NCBI GenBank assembly: GCA_947458545.1
Contig: CANGYH010000001.1
Span: 682,001-746,000, forward strand
Direction: 5' to 3'
DNA from: Cytophagaceae bacterium
GTDB taxonomy: Bacteria; Bacteroidota; Bacteroidia; Cytophagales; Flexibacteraceae
DNA length: 64,000 nucleotides
Shown here one piece after another: positions 1 through 9,024 of the stretch (positions are counted from its first letter, which is position 1; every line of letters begins with the position of its first letter). The translations under genes and the position numbers were made by a program. Under the pieces are notes generated by a model, which was given only the letters and a program-made list of their open reading frames with translations, did no database searches and was not told the origin of the DNA.

Positions 1-1623
1 GTCATCCGCAATCCGAACTGTTACAACGACACCCTGCTGCTGCGCTTCAACACAGAGATTCTCTGTAATCAGGTCAATACGCAAACGTTCGAGATCCGCA
101 ACAGCGAGCCTCGTCTGGCCGGGCAGTTGTTCCCGATACGCTACATCGCACCTGCTACGCCCTGCGGCTCAAATGCAAGCGGCGCAAACCTTTGGAAGGT
201 TGTCTTCGGCAACATGGTAGCTTCAGACAGCTTTACCATAGGTCTACGCGGAACGATTCAAAACCTCTGCGGCCGCTCTCAAGACCGTGGCCGGGTACCG
301 TTCAAACTCCCCTTCCTCTCGTCTGAGGCACGGGTAGGCTCTGTGCTTAGCTCTCAAATACTGCAAGACTCTGTCTGCGTGGGCAATCGCATCTCGGTAC
401 GCGCTGTGCTCGATGATTCTGTACGCCGCTTTGGCGAGGGTGTTTTTGCTTATGCCTTTTATGAGCGAGACCCCATTACCGGAGCGCTCGTCGCCATGCC
501 TGCCAACGGATTTAACCGAGACAGCCTGCGCATTATAAGCTCATTCCCTCAGGCACCCGTCAAAACCATCCGCAACTTCGTCATCATCGGCACGCCCAAC
601 GGCCCCAACCCCAACGGTTGCGTAGATACCGCATACCAGGCCATCCGGGTGTTGCCCATACCTGAGCCTCCTACGCTGGGCGTGCCGCCGCTCTGCTTCG
701 GTGAGAGCTTCACGCTCAACGTCCACGCGCCCGAAGAGCAAAGCAAATACGCCTACACCTGGACAACATCTGTACCCAACACCGGCGCTACTGACGTTAC
801 CCCCAGGCTGTCGTTGTCTGGTACAATCACCTTCATCGGAGATACGACGAACGCCGTCAATACAGAAGGCACAGAAGTGCGCCGTGGCGAGACGGACGGC
901 ATCACCTTCGAGGTGCAATACAAGCGGCAGTTTGGTGGCTGCCGTTACTACAGGCAGGTTGGTACCACACGGCAGTTCGTTTTCCCAGACACTATCCGTG
1001 TTGGTGCCTACGCCAGGCCACAGTTCAGCTACGACTCCATCATACGCCCAGGCAAGGCTAGGCCAACCTTCATCTTGCCGCTGCTGAGCTTCTACGACGA
1101 GTCTGTCGTCCGCACTGTAAACAACGGCAACCGCGTGGCAGGCACCCTGCCCCAAACCTGGACGTTCTTCAGCAATACCAATAACCAGTTGGTCAACACG
1201 GCGTTCTTCCCCCGGGCGCCTCGTCAGCAAGATTCCGTTGTGCAAGACTTCCGCCGGCCGTTTGGCGAAGGGAACTACACCGTTACCCAGATCTACCGCG
1301 ACACCGTGACCAATGCCAAGGTATGCGAGTACCGTTATGCCGCCTCTTTCGAGATGGTGCTGCCAGACGTGCCCAACGTCATGTCTCGCAACAACGACAA
1401 CCTGAACGACTACTTCGAAATACCTGATATCATCAAGGTGTACCAGTATCGCCTGACGGTTTTCAACCGCTGGGGACGCAAGGTGTACGAGCAGGCCAAC
1501 TACGACAACACCTTCAACGGTACGGATCTGGAAGATGGCGTGTACTTCTACAACCTGAAGCCAGAAAACGGCCCTGGCCGCGAGTACCGTGGATGGTTGG
1601 AGCTCCGCAACCAAAGCAAATAG
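1..1623 (+). CDS. T9SS cargo protein with type B sorting domain (5'-truncated)
   Basis: The reading frame is open from base 1, so the true start lies outside the window; 540 residues are visible. The last ~90 residues form a gliding-motility-associated (CHU_C, type B) C-terminal domain, with the hallmarks VFNRWGRKVYE and DGVYFYNLKP, which in this family directs secretion through the type IX system. The visible part aligns along its length with the downstream paralog at 2346-4667: an SbsA-like Ig segment (CYNDTLLLRF), a long beta-rich central region and the sorting domain. The sorting-domain DNA is nearly identical between the two genes, which suggests recent duplication or gene conversion. 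The ligand or activity of the secreted part cannot be read from sequence. Confidence 0.9.
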   Translation, partial: VIRNPNCYNDTLLLRFNTEILCNQVNTQTFEIRNSEPRLAGQLFPIRYIAPATPCGSNASGANLWKVVFGNMVASDSFTIGLRGTIQNLCGRSQDRGRVPFKLPFLSSEARVGSVLSSQILQDSVCVGNRISVRAVLDDSVRRFGEGVFAYAFYERDPITGALVAMPANGFNRDSLRIISSFPQAPVKTIRNFVIIGTPNGPNPNGCVDTAYQAIRVLPIPEPPTLGVPPLCFGESFTLNVHAPEEQSKYAYTWTTSVPNTGATDVTPRLSLSGTITFIGDTTNAVNTEGTEVRRGETDGITFEVQYKRQFGGCRYYRQVGTTRQFVFPDTIRVGAYARPQFSYDSIIRPGKARPTFILPLLSFYDESVVRTVNNGNRVAGTLPQTWTFFSNTNNQLVNTAFFPRAPRQQDSVVQDFRRPFGEGNYTVTQIYRDTVTNAKVCEYRYAASFEMVLPDVPNVMSRNNDNLNDYFEIPDIIKVYQYRLTVFNRWGRKVYEQANYDNTFNGTDLEDGVYFYNLKPENGPGREYRGWLELRNQSK

Positions 1624-1643
1624 CTGCCCAAGCTCTATTTGGC

Positions 1644-1684
1644 AGCACAAAAGCCAGGCACATTGCCTGGCTTTTGTGCTTTAT
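1644..1684 (+). terminator. Intrinsic terminator after the first T9SS cargo gene
   Basis: A perfect 17-bp stem (1644-1660 with 1664-1680) closes a 3-base CAT loop and is followed by TTAT. It lies 21 bases past the stop codon and separates the cargo gene from the YceI-like gene. Confidence 0.9.
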
Positions 1685-1807
1685 CAAGGTAAGAGCTAGC
1701 GATAAACAAAGAAAATTTCTTACATCTATTAGGCATCTGTTACCTTTAGAGCCATTCTAACATGCCTGCAGAAGGCAACACCTACCTCCCTTTACTTTTT
1801 CGCGTTC

Positions 1808-2335
1808 ATGTCTAAGCTTTGGACCGTGGCCTTATCCCTGCTTTGCTTGGGGCTGGCCGCTTTTTCGGGGCCAGAAAAGAATCTGGCAAAATTCACGCTT
1901 TCATCGGCTGCGGGTACTGCCCTCTACAAAACAGATGCCGTGGCCGTCTTTTATGAGCCAGCAAATGGCAAAACGGTATTTTACTTTAAGCTAGACATTG
2001 TAGAGGCAGAGGCCGGGGCAGATCTGGCCGCCTTCAGAAGCATGATGCAGCCCAACGCCTACCGAGAGGTACGCTTTGATGGTACCCTGGCAGACGACGC
2101 CAGCAAGCTGGGTATGGGCAAGTCTATGACAACAACGGCAAACGGTACCCTACGGTATCTGGGCGTACAGCGCCCGCAAAACATCCCTGTGCGTGTTACA
2201 CGCCTAAGTGCCGATCAGTTTGCGCTGAGCTATACGGCCCTGATAGACTGGACGAGCAACAAAACCAGCTTGGCCGCCGGTCAAAAGCTGAAGCTCCAAG
2301 GCCCCATCAACCTCAAAGTAACGCACAATCTGTAA
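1808..2335 (+). CDS. Small secreted YceI-like protein
   Basis: 175 residues with an N-terminal signal peptide (hydrophobic residues ~5-20). The body is beta-rich and resembles YceI-family lipocalin-like proteins: an F-D-G-T-L strand, then GTLRYLGVQRPQNIPV, which matches the YceI pattern of a short strand followed by a GV-x-(K/R)-P turn. YceI proteins bind isoprenoids or other lipids in the periplasm; no ligand can be inferred here. The gene ends only 10 bases before the next T9SS cargo gene, so the two are probably cotranscribed. A weak promoter-like TACCTTTA lies upstream near 1750. Family assignment is moderate because the match is diverged. Confidence 0.65.
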   Translation: MSKLWTVALSLLCLGLAAFSGPEKNLAKFTLSSAAGTALYKTDAVAVFYEPANGKTVFYFKLDIVEAEAGADLAAFRSMMQPNAYREVRFDGTLADDASKLGMGKSMTTTANGTLRYLGVQRPQNIPVRVTRLSADQFALSYTALIDWTSNKTSLAAGQKLKLQGPINLKVTHNL

Positions 2336-2345
2336 GCCATTCTCT

Positions 2346-4667
2346 ATGCGTCAGCTCTTTACTCTCTGCATTTGGTTGTTTGCAGTGGCCGCGGCCTTTG
2401 GCCAAACCACCTGCCCGCCTAACTACGTGCCCCGCGCCGAGCAGAACTGCCCCGGTGCCATCCGCCTTTGCCGGATAGACAACTCTTTCCCCGACAACGG
2501 GCTATGCGGCCGCGGTACCGTGCAAGACTCTTTCCGTGGTTCTTGCGGTACGTCTGAGCACATTACCTCTTTTTACCAGTTTACGGCACGCCGCCGGGGC
2601 GATCTGCGCTTTCTGATTATTCCCAACGACATTACCGGCGGGCCCAATGCCTGGGGCCGCTGTGGAGACCTTACCCAAACCTGCGCCTCTACAACAGACT
2701 ACGACTGGGTACTGTACAAACTGCCCGCTGGCTCTGATACAGCCAACGGCTTTACCTGCTCCCTCATCAACGTACCTGGCGGCTTTGGCGCCCCCAACCC
2801 ATATGAGGTTGCTTGCGACTTCTCAGGTACTGGAGGCGTAACTGGCATGTACGACTCGCTGGGTGCTGCCACAGGTGGCGTAGCAGGCAATAAGTTTGAC
2901 TTGCCCATCTCTGTAGATTCGGGCGACTTTTTCATCCTCGTCGTAGATAACTTCCGGGCAACCACCACGGGCTACAAAATCCTATTTGGAGATCCTACCC
3001 GCAACTCTGCGCTGACGGATGTGCGTAACCCTGACGGCGTCCTGCCCTCTCTGACGCAAATCCGCCAGAACCCGAACTGCTACAACGATACGCTCATTTT
3101 CACCTTCGACAAGGGCATCTCTTGCGCACGTGTCAATCCAAGCACGTTCCGCATTACCAACGCCAACTTCCCCGCCGAACAGTTCCCTATCACCTCTATC
3201 ACCCCTGCTGATCCTTGCATCGATGGAGTGTCTAAGCGGTGGAAGGTAACCTTCAGCAACATCCGGCTAGACACTGCCTACCGCCTCAACATTGCCAACA
3301 ACGTAGAGGATGCCTGTGGCAACGTACAGACGGTGGGCCAACTGCGGTTTAAATACGTAAAGTATCTGCAAGGCATATCAAAAGTGGGTGCGCAACTAGC
3401 TACGCAGGTGCTTCAAGACTCTGTCTGCTCTGGAGACAGAATCTCTATCAGAGCCAAGCTAGACACAGCCCTGCGTAATGCCACGCTGTCAGCATTTACA
3501 TATCGCTTCTTCGAGCGCGAGGCCAATGGCCAACTGACACCTATACCAGGCAATGGCTTTGCGCAAGACTCGGCCTACCTCATCTCGGGCAACCCAGCCA
3601 CGACGCCCGACAACCCCATCTTCCGGACCTTCCGCATTGCAGGCACCCGGGCCGACGGACGCGGCTGCAACGACACGACCGATGTCCGCATCAAAGTAAA
3701 CCCCACGCCCCAGCCTCCCACCAAAGGCATACCAGCACTCTGCTTTGGCGAGACGGCCAACATTGCCCTCCATAGCCCTACAGACACCGGTAAGTATGTT
3801 TATACCTGGACGTCGTCTGTGCCGCTGACGGGCTCTACCGACGTGGCTGCCAGGCTTACGCGCGCAGGCAACTTCACGCTACGTGCCGATACGGTGAACG
3901 CCATTAGCACCGATGGGCTGACCGTATCGCGTGGCGAGACCGATGCCGTATCGTGGGCGGTGGCCTACAAGCGCCGTCTGGGCGGCTGCCGCTACTCAGA
4001 GCCTGCCGGCAATAACCGCCGCCAGTTCGTGTTCGACGATACGATCCGGGTAGGCGCCTACATTCAGCCGCTGTTTGCCTTCGACACGATCATACGCCCT
4101 GGCAAGAGCCGCCCCACCTTCATCTTGCCCCTGCGCAGTTTCTACGACGAGTCTGTAGTGCGCTATGTGACGACAGGCCGCACCGTGGCCGCTAAGCGCC
4201 CCCAAGCCTGGACGGTGGCAGATAACCGCACACAGCAAAATGTGGCTGCATTCAACGTGCCTGCGGCACCCGATACGGCCATCTACTACGACTTCCGCCA
4301 AATGAACGGCGAGAGCAACTACACGGTAACACAGACCTACACCGACACGGTAGCCAATGGCAAAATCTGCACCTACTCGTATGCGCGCAGCTTCGAGGTT
4401 GTGCTGCCAGACGTCCCCAACGTCCTCTCACGTAACGACGACGGCCAGAACGACTACTTTGAGATACCAGACATCATCAAGGTGTACCAGTATCGCTTGA
4501 CGGTTTTCAACCGCTGGGGCCGCAAGGTGTACGAGCAAGGCAACTACGACAACAGCTTTAATGGCATCGGCCTGGAAGATGGTGTGTACTTCTACAACTT
4601 GAAGCCAGAAAACGGCCCCGGCCGCGAGTACCGCGGATGGCTGGAGCTGCGCAACAAAGGCAAATAA
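2346..4667 (+). CDS. T9SS cargo protein with type B (CHU_C) sorting domain
   Basis: 773 residues. Residues 1-19 are a Sec signal peptide ending near AFGQ. Residues ~25-215 form a cysteine-rich N-terminal domain of the kind common in large Bacteroidota surface proteins (DYDWVLYKL). Residues ~240-340 look like an SbsA Ig-like domain, followed by a long beta-rich region. The last ~90 residues are the type B T9SS sorting domain with VFNRWGRKVYE. It is a full-length paralog of the truncated gene at the left edge, so its signal peptide and N-terminal domain indicate what the other gene probably contains. Likely surface-anchored or released; function unknown. It follows the YceI-like gene by 10 bases and ends before a strong terminator. 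Confidence 0.92.
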   Translation: MRQLFTLCIWLFAVAAAFGQTTCPPNYVPRAEQNCPGAIRLCRIDNSFPDNGLCGRGTVQDSFRGSCGTSEHITSFYQFTARRRGDLRFLIIPNDITGGPNAWGRCGDLTQTCASTTDYDWVLYKLPAGSDTANGFTCSLINVPGGFGAPNPYEVACDFSGTGGVTGMYDSLGAATGGVAGNKFDLPISVDSGDFFILVVDNFRATTTGYKILFGDPTRNSALTDVRNPDGVLPSLTQIRQNPNCYNDTLIFTFDKGISCARVNPSTFRITNANFPAEQFPITSITPADPCIDGVSKRWKVTFSNIRLDTAYRLNIANNVEDACGNVQTVGQLRFKYVKYLQGISKVGAQLATQVLQDSVCSGDRISIRAKLDTALRNATLSAFTYRFFEREANGQLTPIPGNGFAQDSAYLISGNPATTPDNPIFRTFRIAGTRADGRGCNDTTDVRIKVNPTPQPPTKGIPALCFGETANIALHSPTDTGKYVYTWTSSVPLTGSTDVAARLTRAGNFTLRADTVNAISTDGLTVSRGETDAVSWAVAYKRRLGGCRYSEPAGNNRRQFVFDDTIRVGAYIQPLFAFDTIIRPGKSRPTFILPLRSFYDESVVRYVTTGRTVAAKRPQAWTVADNRTQQNVAAFNVPAAPDTAIYYDFRQMNGESNYTVTQTYTDTVANGKICTYSYARSFEVVLPDVPNVLSRNDDGQNDYFEIPDIIKVYQYRLTVFNRWGRKVYEQGNYDNSFNGIGLEDGVYFYNLKPENGPGREYRGWLELRNKGK

Positions 4668-4692
4668 ACGCTGCCATAACCTGCACATACGC

Positions 4693-4730
4693 AAACACCC
4701 CGTTGCCTAGCAGCGGGGTGTTTCTTTTTT
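4693..4730 (+). terminator. Intrinsic terminator after second T9SS cargo gene
   Basis: A perfect 10-bp stem, AAACACCCCG (4693-4702) with CGGGGTGTTT (4714-4723), has an 11-base loop and runs into TTTCTTTTTT. An upstream TTG start for pyrD would fall inside this T-run, which argues for the ATG at 4759 instead. Confidence 0.9.
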
Positions 4731-4758
4731 GGGCCGTATAGTTTCTTTGCCCTACGCT

Positions 4759-5787
4759 ATGGACCTTTATCCGATCCTGAAGAAAGGGCTCTTCTTGCTA
4801 GATGCCGAGCAAGCTCACCACCTCACCTTTGCCGCCATGGGCTGGGCAGGAGGGGCATTTTTGGCTCCTTTTACCCCTGCAGAGCGGCTGGTTAGCAACA
4901 ACCCTGTTGCTGTGGCGGGCCTGCGGTTCAAAAACCGCATCGGGCTGGCTGCCGGGCTAGACAAGAACGCGCTAAGGCTACCCGCCTGGGAGCGGCTGGG
5001 TTTCGGCCACGTAGAGATCGGCACCGTAACGCCGTTGCCGCAGGTTGGTAATCCCAAGCCTAGGCTTTTCCGCCTCCCGGCAGATGAGGCCCTGGTCAAT
5101 CGCATGGGTTTCAACAACGACGGGGCAGACGCCATCCGAAACAGGCTCGAGGCCAGACCCTCTGCCGACTGCTTAATCGTAGGGGGCAACATCGGCAAAA
5201 GCAAGGCTACGCCAGATGCAGACGCACCGGCCGACTATGTCCGCTGCCTGCACCGACTGCACGACGCCGTCGATTACTTTACCATCAACGTGAGTAGCCC
5301 GAACACGCCTGGCCTGCGCGGGCTGCAAAGCCGCGAGCCGCTGCTACAACTTTTAGGGGCCGTGCAACAGGCCAACCAGGGGGTCGCAAGGCCCCGACCG
5401 CTCTTCGTTAAAATTGCCCCAGACCTTACCGAGGCTGAGGTAACAGACATTGTGGCCGTGGCTGAGGCGTGCGGCCTGGCTGGGATTGTGGCCACCAATA
5501 CGACCATTGCGCGCCAGGGCCTGCAGACGCCCGTTGCCCAGGTAGATGCGCTGGGCGCTGGTGGCCTCTCTGGCCAGCCGCTATCGGTACGCGCCCAAGC
5601 CTTTGCAGAGCAGCTTCGTAGCATGATGCCTGCCACGCTGGCCTTGATTGGCTGCGGGGGTATCATGACTGGCCAGGCCGCGGCAAACCGCCTGGCGGCC
5701 GGTGCCGAGCTTGTGCAGCTTTACACCGGCTTGGTGTACAAAGGCCCAAGTCTGGTAGCGTCGTGCCTTCGAGCTACGCACGGCTGA
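4759..5787 (+). CDS. pyrD: Dihydroorotate dehydrogenase (quinone), class 2
   Basis: 342 residues. It oxidises dihydroorotate to orotate in pyrimidine synthesis and passes electrons to membrane quinone. Seen: an N-terminal amphipathic segment (YPILKKGLFLLDAEQAHH) typical of class 2 membrane-associated enzymes, the FMN-barrel motif GLAAGLDKNA, and NVSSPNTPGLRGLQ with the serine that acts as base in class 2. The C-terminal phosphate-binding region is GCGGIMTGQAA. The ATG at 4759 is preferred because the upstream TTG at 4729 lies in the preceding terminator. TTTCTTTG at 4742-4749, one base off the Bacteroidota -7 element, ends 9 bases before this ATG. Single-gene unit, closed by a hairpin shared with the converging gene. 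Confidence 0.96.
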   Translation: MDLYPILKKGLFLLDAEQAHHLTFAAMGWAGGAFLAPFTPAERLVSNNPVAVAGLRFKNRIGLAAGLDKNALRLPAWERLGFGHVEIGTVTPLPQVGNPKPRLFRLPADEALVNRMGFNNDGADAIRNRLEARPSADCLIVGGNIGKSKATPDADAPADYVRCLHRLHDAVDYFTINVSSPNTPGLRGLQSREPLLQLLGAVQQANQGVARPRPLFVKIAPDLTEAEVTDIVAVAEACGLAGIVATNTTIARQGLQTPVAQVDALGAGGLSGQPLSVRAQAFAEQLRSMMPATLALIGCGGIMTGQAAANRLAAGAELVQLYTGLVYKGPSLVASCLRATHG

Positions 5788-5812
5788 TAATCATGTAGTA
5801 TCCGTAAAAGCC

Positions 5813-5845
5813 AAAGCCCCTCGCACAATGGAGGGGCTTTGTCTT
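5813..5845. terminator. Hairpin terminator between pyrD and the converging unknown gene
   Basis: A perfect 10-bp stem, AAAGCCCCTC (5813-5822) with GAGGGGCTTT (5831-5840), has an 8-base loop and is followed by GTCTTTT. It lies between two converging genes and probably serves both, best for pyrD. Confidence 0.8.
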
Positions 5846-5866
5846 TTACGTTGGTAAACTAAGGCC

Positions 5867-6583
5867 TTAGGCTAGCTCGTTGGCTTCAACGGGCGCTTCT
5901 TCCAGGCGATCTATGACCTTTGAGAAGATGAACAGCTTGCGCACTTCCTCAAGGTCGTTGGCGCGCCGGGCACCGTCGCGGGCCATGCGCATGGCCTTTT
6001 CGTAAAGGTTGTTGTTGGCGGCTACCTTGGTTTTGCGGCCCTCGCTGGCGTTGTTGAGGGCAGCATTCATCTTGCGCAGGTTATCCTCAAACCTGTCAGC
6101 CGACACGTTGAAGGTTTTTACGAAGCCCGCGGGCATGTTGTCGTCAGCCGTCAGCTCGCTGGTGTGGGCTGCCAAAAAGCTTTTGCCGGCCTGCATCAGG
6201 GCCTGCATAGAGGTCCAGTCTTCTTTGCTGGCCTTGCGGTAGTGCAAGGCACCTGCCGTCTCCAGCATCTGCTTGCGCAGCAGATCATCTGGATAGGCAT
6301 CCCAGATGTAGGCTTTCAGGTCTTGCCAGGCCGTCAGGCAGAGCTGGGCCTGCTTGGCAAGCTGTGTACGCAGATTCTCGGCCTCTTGGCCGCGGGTTTG
6401 CATATCGGGTAGCGCTTCGGCTGTTTTGATCTCGTTGAGGGCTTCTACCGCATAGGCCGGGGTGTAATACGCGCGGAAATCTTTAAACAGGTCGTCGTAG
6501 TGTTGTTTGTATGCCTCCCACAGTAGGCGGGCAGCTGCATACAGGGCCGCCTCAGAGCAGGGATATTTAGCAATTACTTCCAT
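5867..6583 (-). CDS. Unrecognised all-helical cytoplasmic protein
   Basis: 238 residues, no signal peptide and no transmembrane segment. The sequence is rich in Ala, Leu, Lys and Glu with heptad-like spacing and should fold as a helical bundle. Its second half (residues ~120-215: KSFLAAHTSEL, then RKMNAALNNAS) resembles unassigned Bacteroidota proteins of similar length, but I cannot name a family. It stands alone between pyrD (convergent) and a divergent flippase gene. No catalytic motif is visible and no function is proposed. Confidence 0.8.
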   Translation of the reverse strand: MEVIAKYPCSEAALYAAARLLWEAYKQHYDDLFKDFRAYYTPAYAVEALNEIKTAEALPDMQTRGQEAENLRTQLAKQAQLCLTAWQDLKAYIWDAYPDDLLRKQMLETAGALHYRKASKEDWTSMQALMQAGKSFLAAHTSELTADDNMPAGFVKTFNVSADRFEDNLRKMNAALNNASEGRKTKVAANNNLYEKAMRMARDGARRANDLEEVRKLFIFSKVIDRLEEAPVEANELA

Positions 6584-6860
6584 GTAAGGTTAGTTACCGT
6601 TCTTGTACGGACGGCAGTAGAGTTTGAAAAGAAAAAAGGCGCGCCGGGTTGTCCGTTTCTCTTGCAAATATGCCGAATCTGCTTCGGAAAAAGCCGAAGA
6701 AATTTCAGAAAACTTCCGCACCCTTTCTAAAAGGCCAACGCACTGGCCCTGCAATTAGTGTTATGGTACACGTAATAATGAGCCCAGGCGTTACAGTTTT
6801 GCAGTGGCAACTTCGCCTGCCGGCCGGGCACCCAGCCCTGCCAAAAGCGCCAATGCTTTG
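6584..6860. other. Divergent intergenic region, no gene seen
   Basis: 277 bases between the helical-protein gene and the flippase gene. It should hold promoters for both directions. The clearest promoter-like element is CAGTTTTG at 6794-6801 (plus strand, one mismatch to TAnnTTTG). A short open frame across it lacks coding character. No RNA gene or repeat is apparent. Confidence 0.5.
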
Positions 6861-8342
6861 ATGCTCAAGAAACTGCTGTCAGACACGGCCTGGTATGGCC
6901 TCAGCTCCATCGTGGGCAGGCTTATCAACTATGCCATGGTGCCGCTTTTTACGGCGGTGTTGCCCGTGGCCAGCAACGGCGTAATTACCACGCTTTATGC
7001 CTATGCGGCCTTCTTGAACGTGGTGCTCACCTTCGGCATGGAGACGGCCTACTTCCGGTTTGGCCGCGGGCCAGCCGCAGACGAGCAACTACAAGCGGCC
7101 CGGGGCCAGACACTGATTGCAGGCACCAGCTTGGTTTTTTTGGTGCTGCTCTGGCTTGCCATGCCCTGGTTGCAAGAGGCCATTGCGTACCCGGCCTTGC
7201 CCACCATGGCCTACCTGATGGCCACCTTTCTGATAACTGACGCCTTGGCTGCCATTCCACTGGCGCGGCTGCGCCTGCAGGGCAAGGCAAAGCTGTATGC
7301 AACTTACAAGCTGGTGCCCATCCTTTTGTACGTCGGCCTTAGCAGTCTTTTCTTATTGGCGCCTGGTATGCTCCCTGGCTTGCCTACCCTGGGCAGGGCC
7401 TTGGGGGTTGCCGAGCAACCTGTTATCTGGGTGCTGCTGGCCAACCTGCTTGCCAATGCGCCGCTGCTGGCCCTTGTGGGCTGGCGCCACTTTAAGCCAG
7501 GCCTTTTGGCCACCCCCGCCGGCTACCAGATGGTGCGCTATGCCTGGCCTATCGTCGTTATGGGTTTGGCAGGTATGGCCAACCAACTGCTGGGTATCTT
7601 ACAGTTGGAACGGTTGCTACCGGCAGGATTCTACCCTGGCCTAAGCAATACAGAGGCCGTAGGGGTCTATGGGCAGTGTTACAAGCTGTCCATCTTTATG
7701 GCTCTGGTGGTGCAGGCCTTTAGGCTGGGGGCAGAGCCTTTCTTCTTTTCGCTGGCAGACAAAGCCCATAAAGAGCAAGGGTTTGCCTTGGTAATGCGCT
7801 GGTTCGTCTTGGCTTGTATTGGGGTACTCGTGCTGGTCTGCATCAACCTAGACTGGATTGCCCCCCTGGTATTGCGACGCCCCATTTACTTGACGGGCCT
7901 CGGCGTGGTACCTACCCTGCTGACGGCCAATCTTTTTCTGGGCGTGTATTACAACCTATCGGTTTGGTTTAAGCTCACAGACCAGACGGCCTGGGGCACC
8001 TGGCTTAGCCTTGGAGGCCTGGTGGCTACGGTTTCGCTCAATTATCTGCTGATACCAGCCTGGGGCTACCAGGGGGCAGCTGCGGCTACCTTGATTTGTT
8101 ATCTGGCCATGGCAATTGCCAGCTATGGGGTGGGCCAGCGATATATGCCCGTGCCCTACCCCACCGTTTGGATTCTGGCGGGGGTTGGGGTTGCCTATAC
8201 AGCTTCGGCTTTGTTTCCTTGGCTGGTGCGCGGCTTGCCTGCCTGGCAGGTTTGGGCCTTCCGCATGGCCTACGCCGGGGCCTATTTGGCCTGGGTCGCA
8301 ACAGAATTCTTAAAACTGCGCCGGCGCCCGGCGGTTGTGTAA
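6861..8342 (+). CDS. Polysaccharide flippase, Wzx/MATE-like (MOP superfamily)
   Basis: 493 residues with 12-14 predicted membrane helices spread through the protein. The start (MLKKLLSDTAWYGLSSIVGR) is typical of the lipopolysaccharide or capsule flippase branch of the MOP superfamily, which moves lipid-linked oligosaccharides across the inner membrane. The ATG at 6861 is chosen; an upstream in-frame GTG at 6804 would add 19 Pro/Ala-rich residues with no family match. A lipoprotein prolyl isomerase gene follows after 3 bases, so the two are probably cotranscribed. No glycosyltransferases are nearby, so the substrate cannot be inferred. Confidence 0.88.
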   Translation: MLKKLLSDTAWYGLSSIVGRLINYAMVPLFTAVLPVASNGVITTLYAYAAFLNVVLTFGMETAYFRFGRGPAADEQLQAARGQTLIAGTSLVFLVLLWLAMPWLQEAIAYPALPTMAYLMATFLITDALAAIPLARLRLQGKAKLYATYKLVPILLYVGLSSLFLLAPGMLPGLPTLGRALGVAEQPVIWVLLANLLANAPLLALVGWRHFKPGLLATPAGYQMVRYAWPIVVMGLAGMANQLLGILQLERLLPAGFYPGLSNTEAVGVYGQCYKLSIFMALVVQAFRLGAEPFFFSLADKAHKEQGFALVMRWFVLACIGVLVLVCINLDWIAPLVLRRPIYLTGLGVVPTLLTANLFLGVYYNLSVWFKLTDQTAWGTWLSLGGLVATVSLNYLLIPAWGYQGAAAATLICYLAMAIASYGVGQRYMPVPYPTVWILAGVGVAYTASALFPWLVRGLPAWQVWAFRMAYAGAYLAWVATEFLKLRRRPAVV

Positions 8343-8345
8343 GCT

Positions 8346-9011
8346 ATGCAAATGGTAAGGTCTGCACTCCTCTTAATCCTGCTATCCGCCGGTGTGGCTT
8401 TGGCCGGCTGCTCTGAGTTTACCATACCCGATGCCATGGTGGCCAAAGAGCTCAGCGCCTTTGGCATGGCCAACACAGAGCGGCATCTGCGCATAAGTAC
8501 TCACCTGGGCGTGGTAGAGATAGAGCTCTACGACGATACGCCCCTGCACCGCGGCAACATCCTGCGGTTGGTAAAAAGCGGCTTCTACACATCGGAGTCT
8601 TGCTTTTACAGGGTGAAAGAAAACTTCATGGCCCAGGGTGGAGACCCGTCTCGGCGGGAGCCTGACTTTCTGGTACCTGCCGAATTTGCCTCCGGGCACT
8701 TTCATCGCAAAGGGGCACTTGCTGCCGCCCGCAGAGACGACAACCCCGGTATGGCCAGCAATCCGGCAGACTTTTACATCGTAACGGGCGAAGGTTGGGA
8801 TTCGGCAAGCCTTGCCGACCTTGGCATCGGGCCAACAGATCCCCGCTACGCCGTTTACCTCAAAGAGGGCGGATACCCCTACCTAGACGGCAAGTACACC
8901 GTTTTTGGCCAGGTTACCAAGGGCATAGAGGTAGTAGAGGCTATTACCCGCCAGCGCACAAGAGAAGAAAAGCCACTTGCGCCCATCCTTTTCACCATAG
9001 AAGCCTACTAG
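8346..9011 (+). CDS. Cyclophilin-type peptidyl-prolyl isomerase, lipoprotein
   Basis: 221 residues. Residues 1-21 are a lipoprotein signal peptide with lipobox LAGC (Cys22), placing the enzyme in the envelope. The cyclophilin domain occupies ~45-220, with FYRVKENFMAQGGD carrying the Arg, Phe and Gln of the active site. The region between ~95 and 165 is longer and more diverged than in minimal cyclophilins, as is common for Bacteroidota lipoprotein versions. Likely role: folding of exported proteins. It follows the flippase gene by 3 bases and converges on the S41 protease gene. Confidence 0.92.
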   Translation: MQMVRSALLLILLSAGVALAGCSEFTIPDAMVAKELSAFGMANTERHLRISTHLGVVEIELYDDTPLHRGNILRLVKSGFYTSESCFYRVKENFMAQGGDPSRREPDFLVPAEFASGHFHRKGALAAARRDDNPGMASNPADFYIVTGEGWDSASLADLGIGPTDPRYAVYLKEGGYPYLDGKYTVFGQVTKGIEVVEAITRQRTREEKPLAPILFTIEAY

Positions 9012-9024
9012 CCCTGCCCAAACC

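Noticed and set aside
541-1650. 369-codon open frame on the minus strand under the first cargo gene
   Set aside because: It mirrors the plus-strand coding frame, which has clear T9SS domains; the antisense translation is low-complexity and matches nothing.
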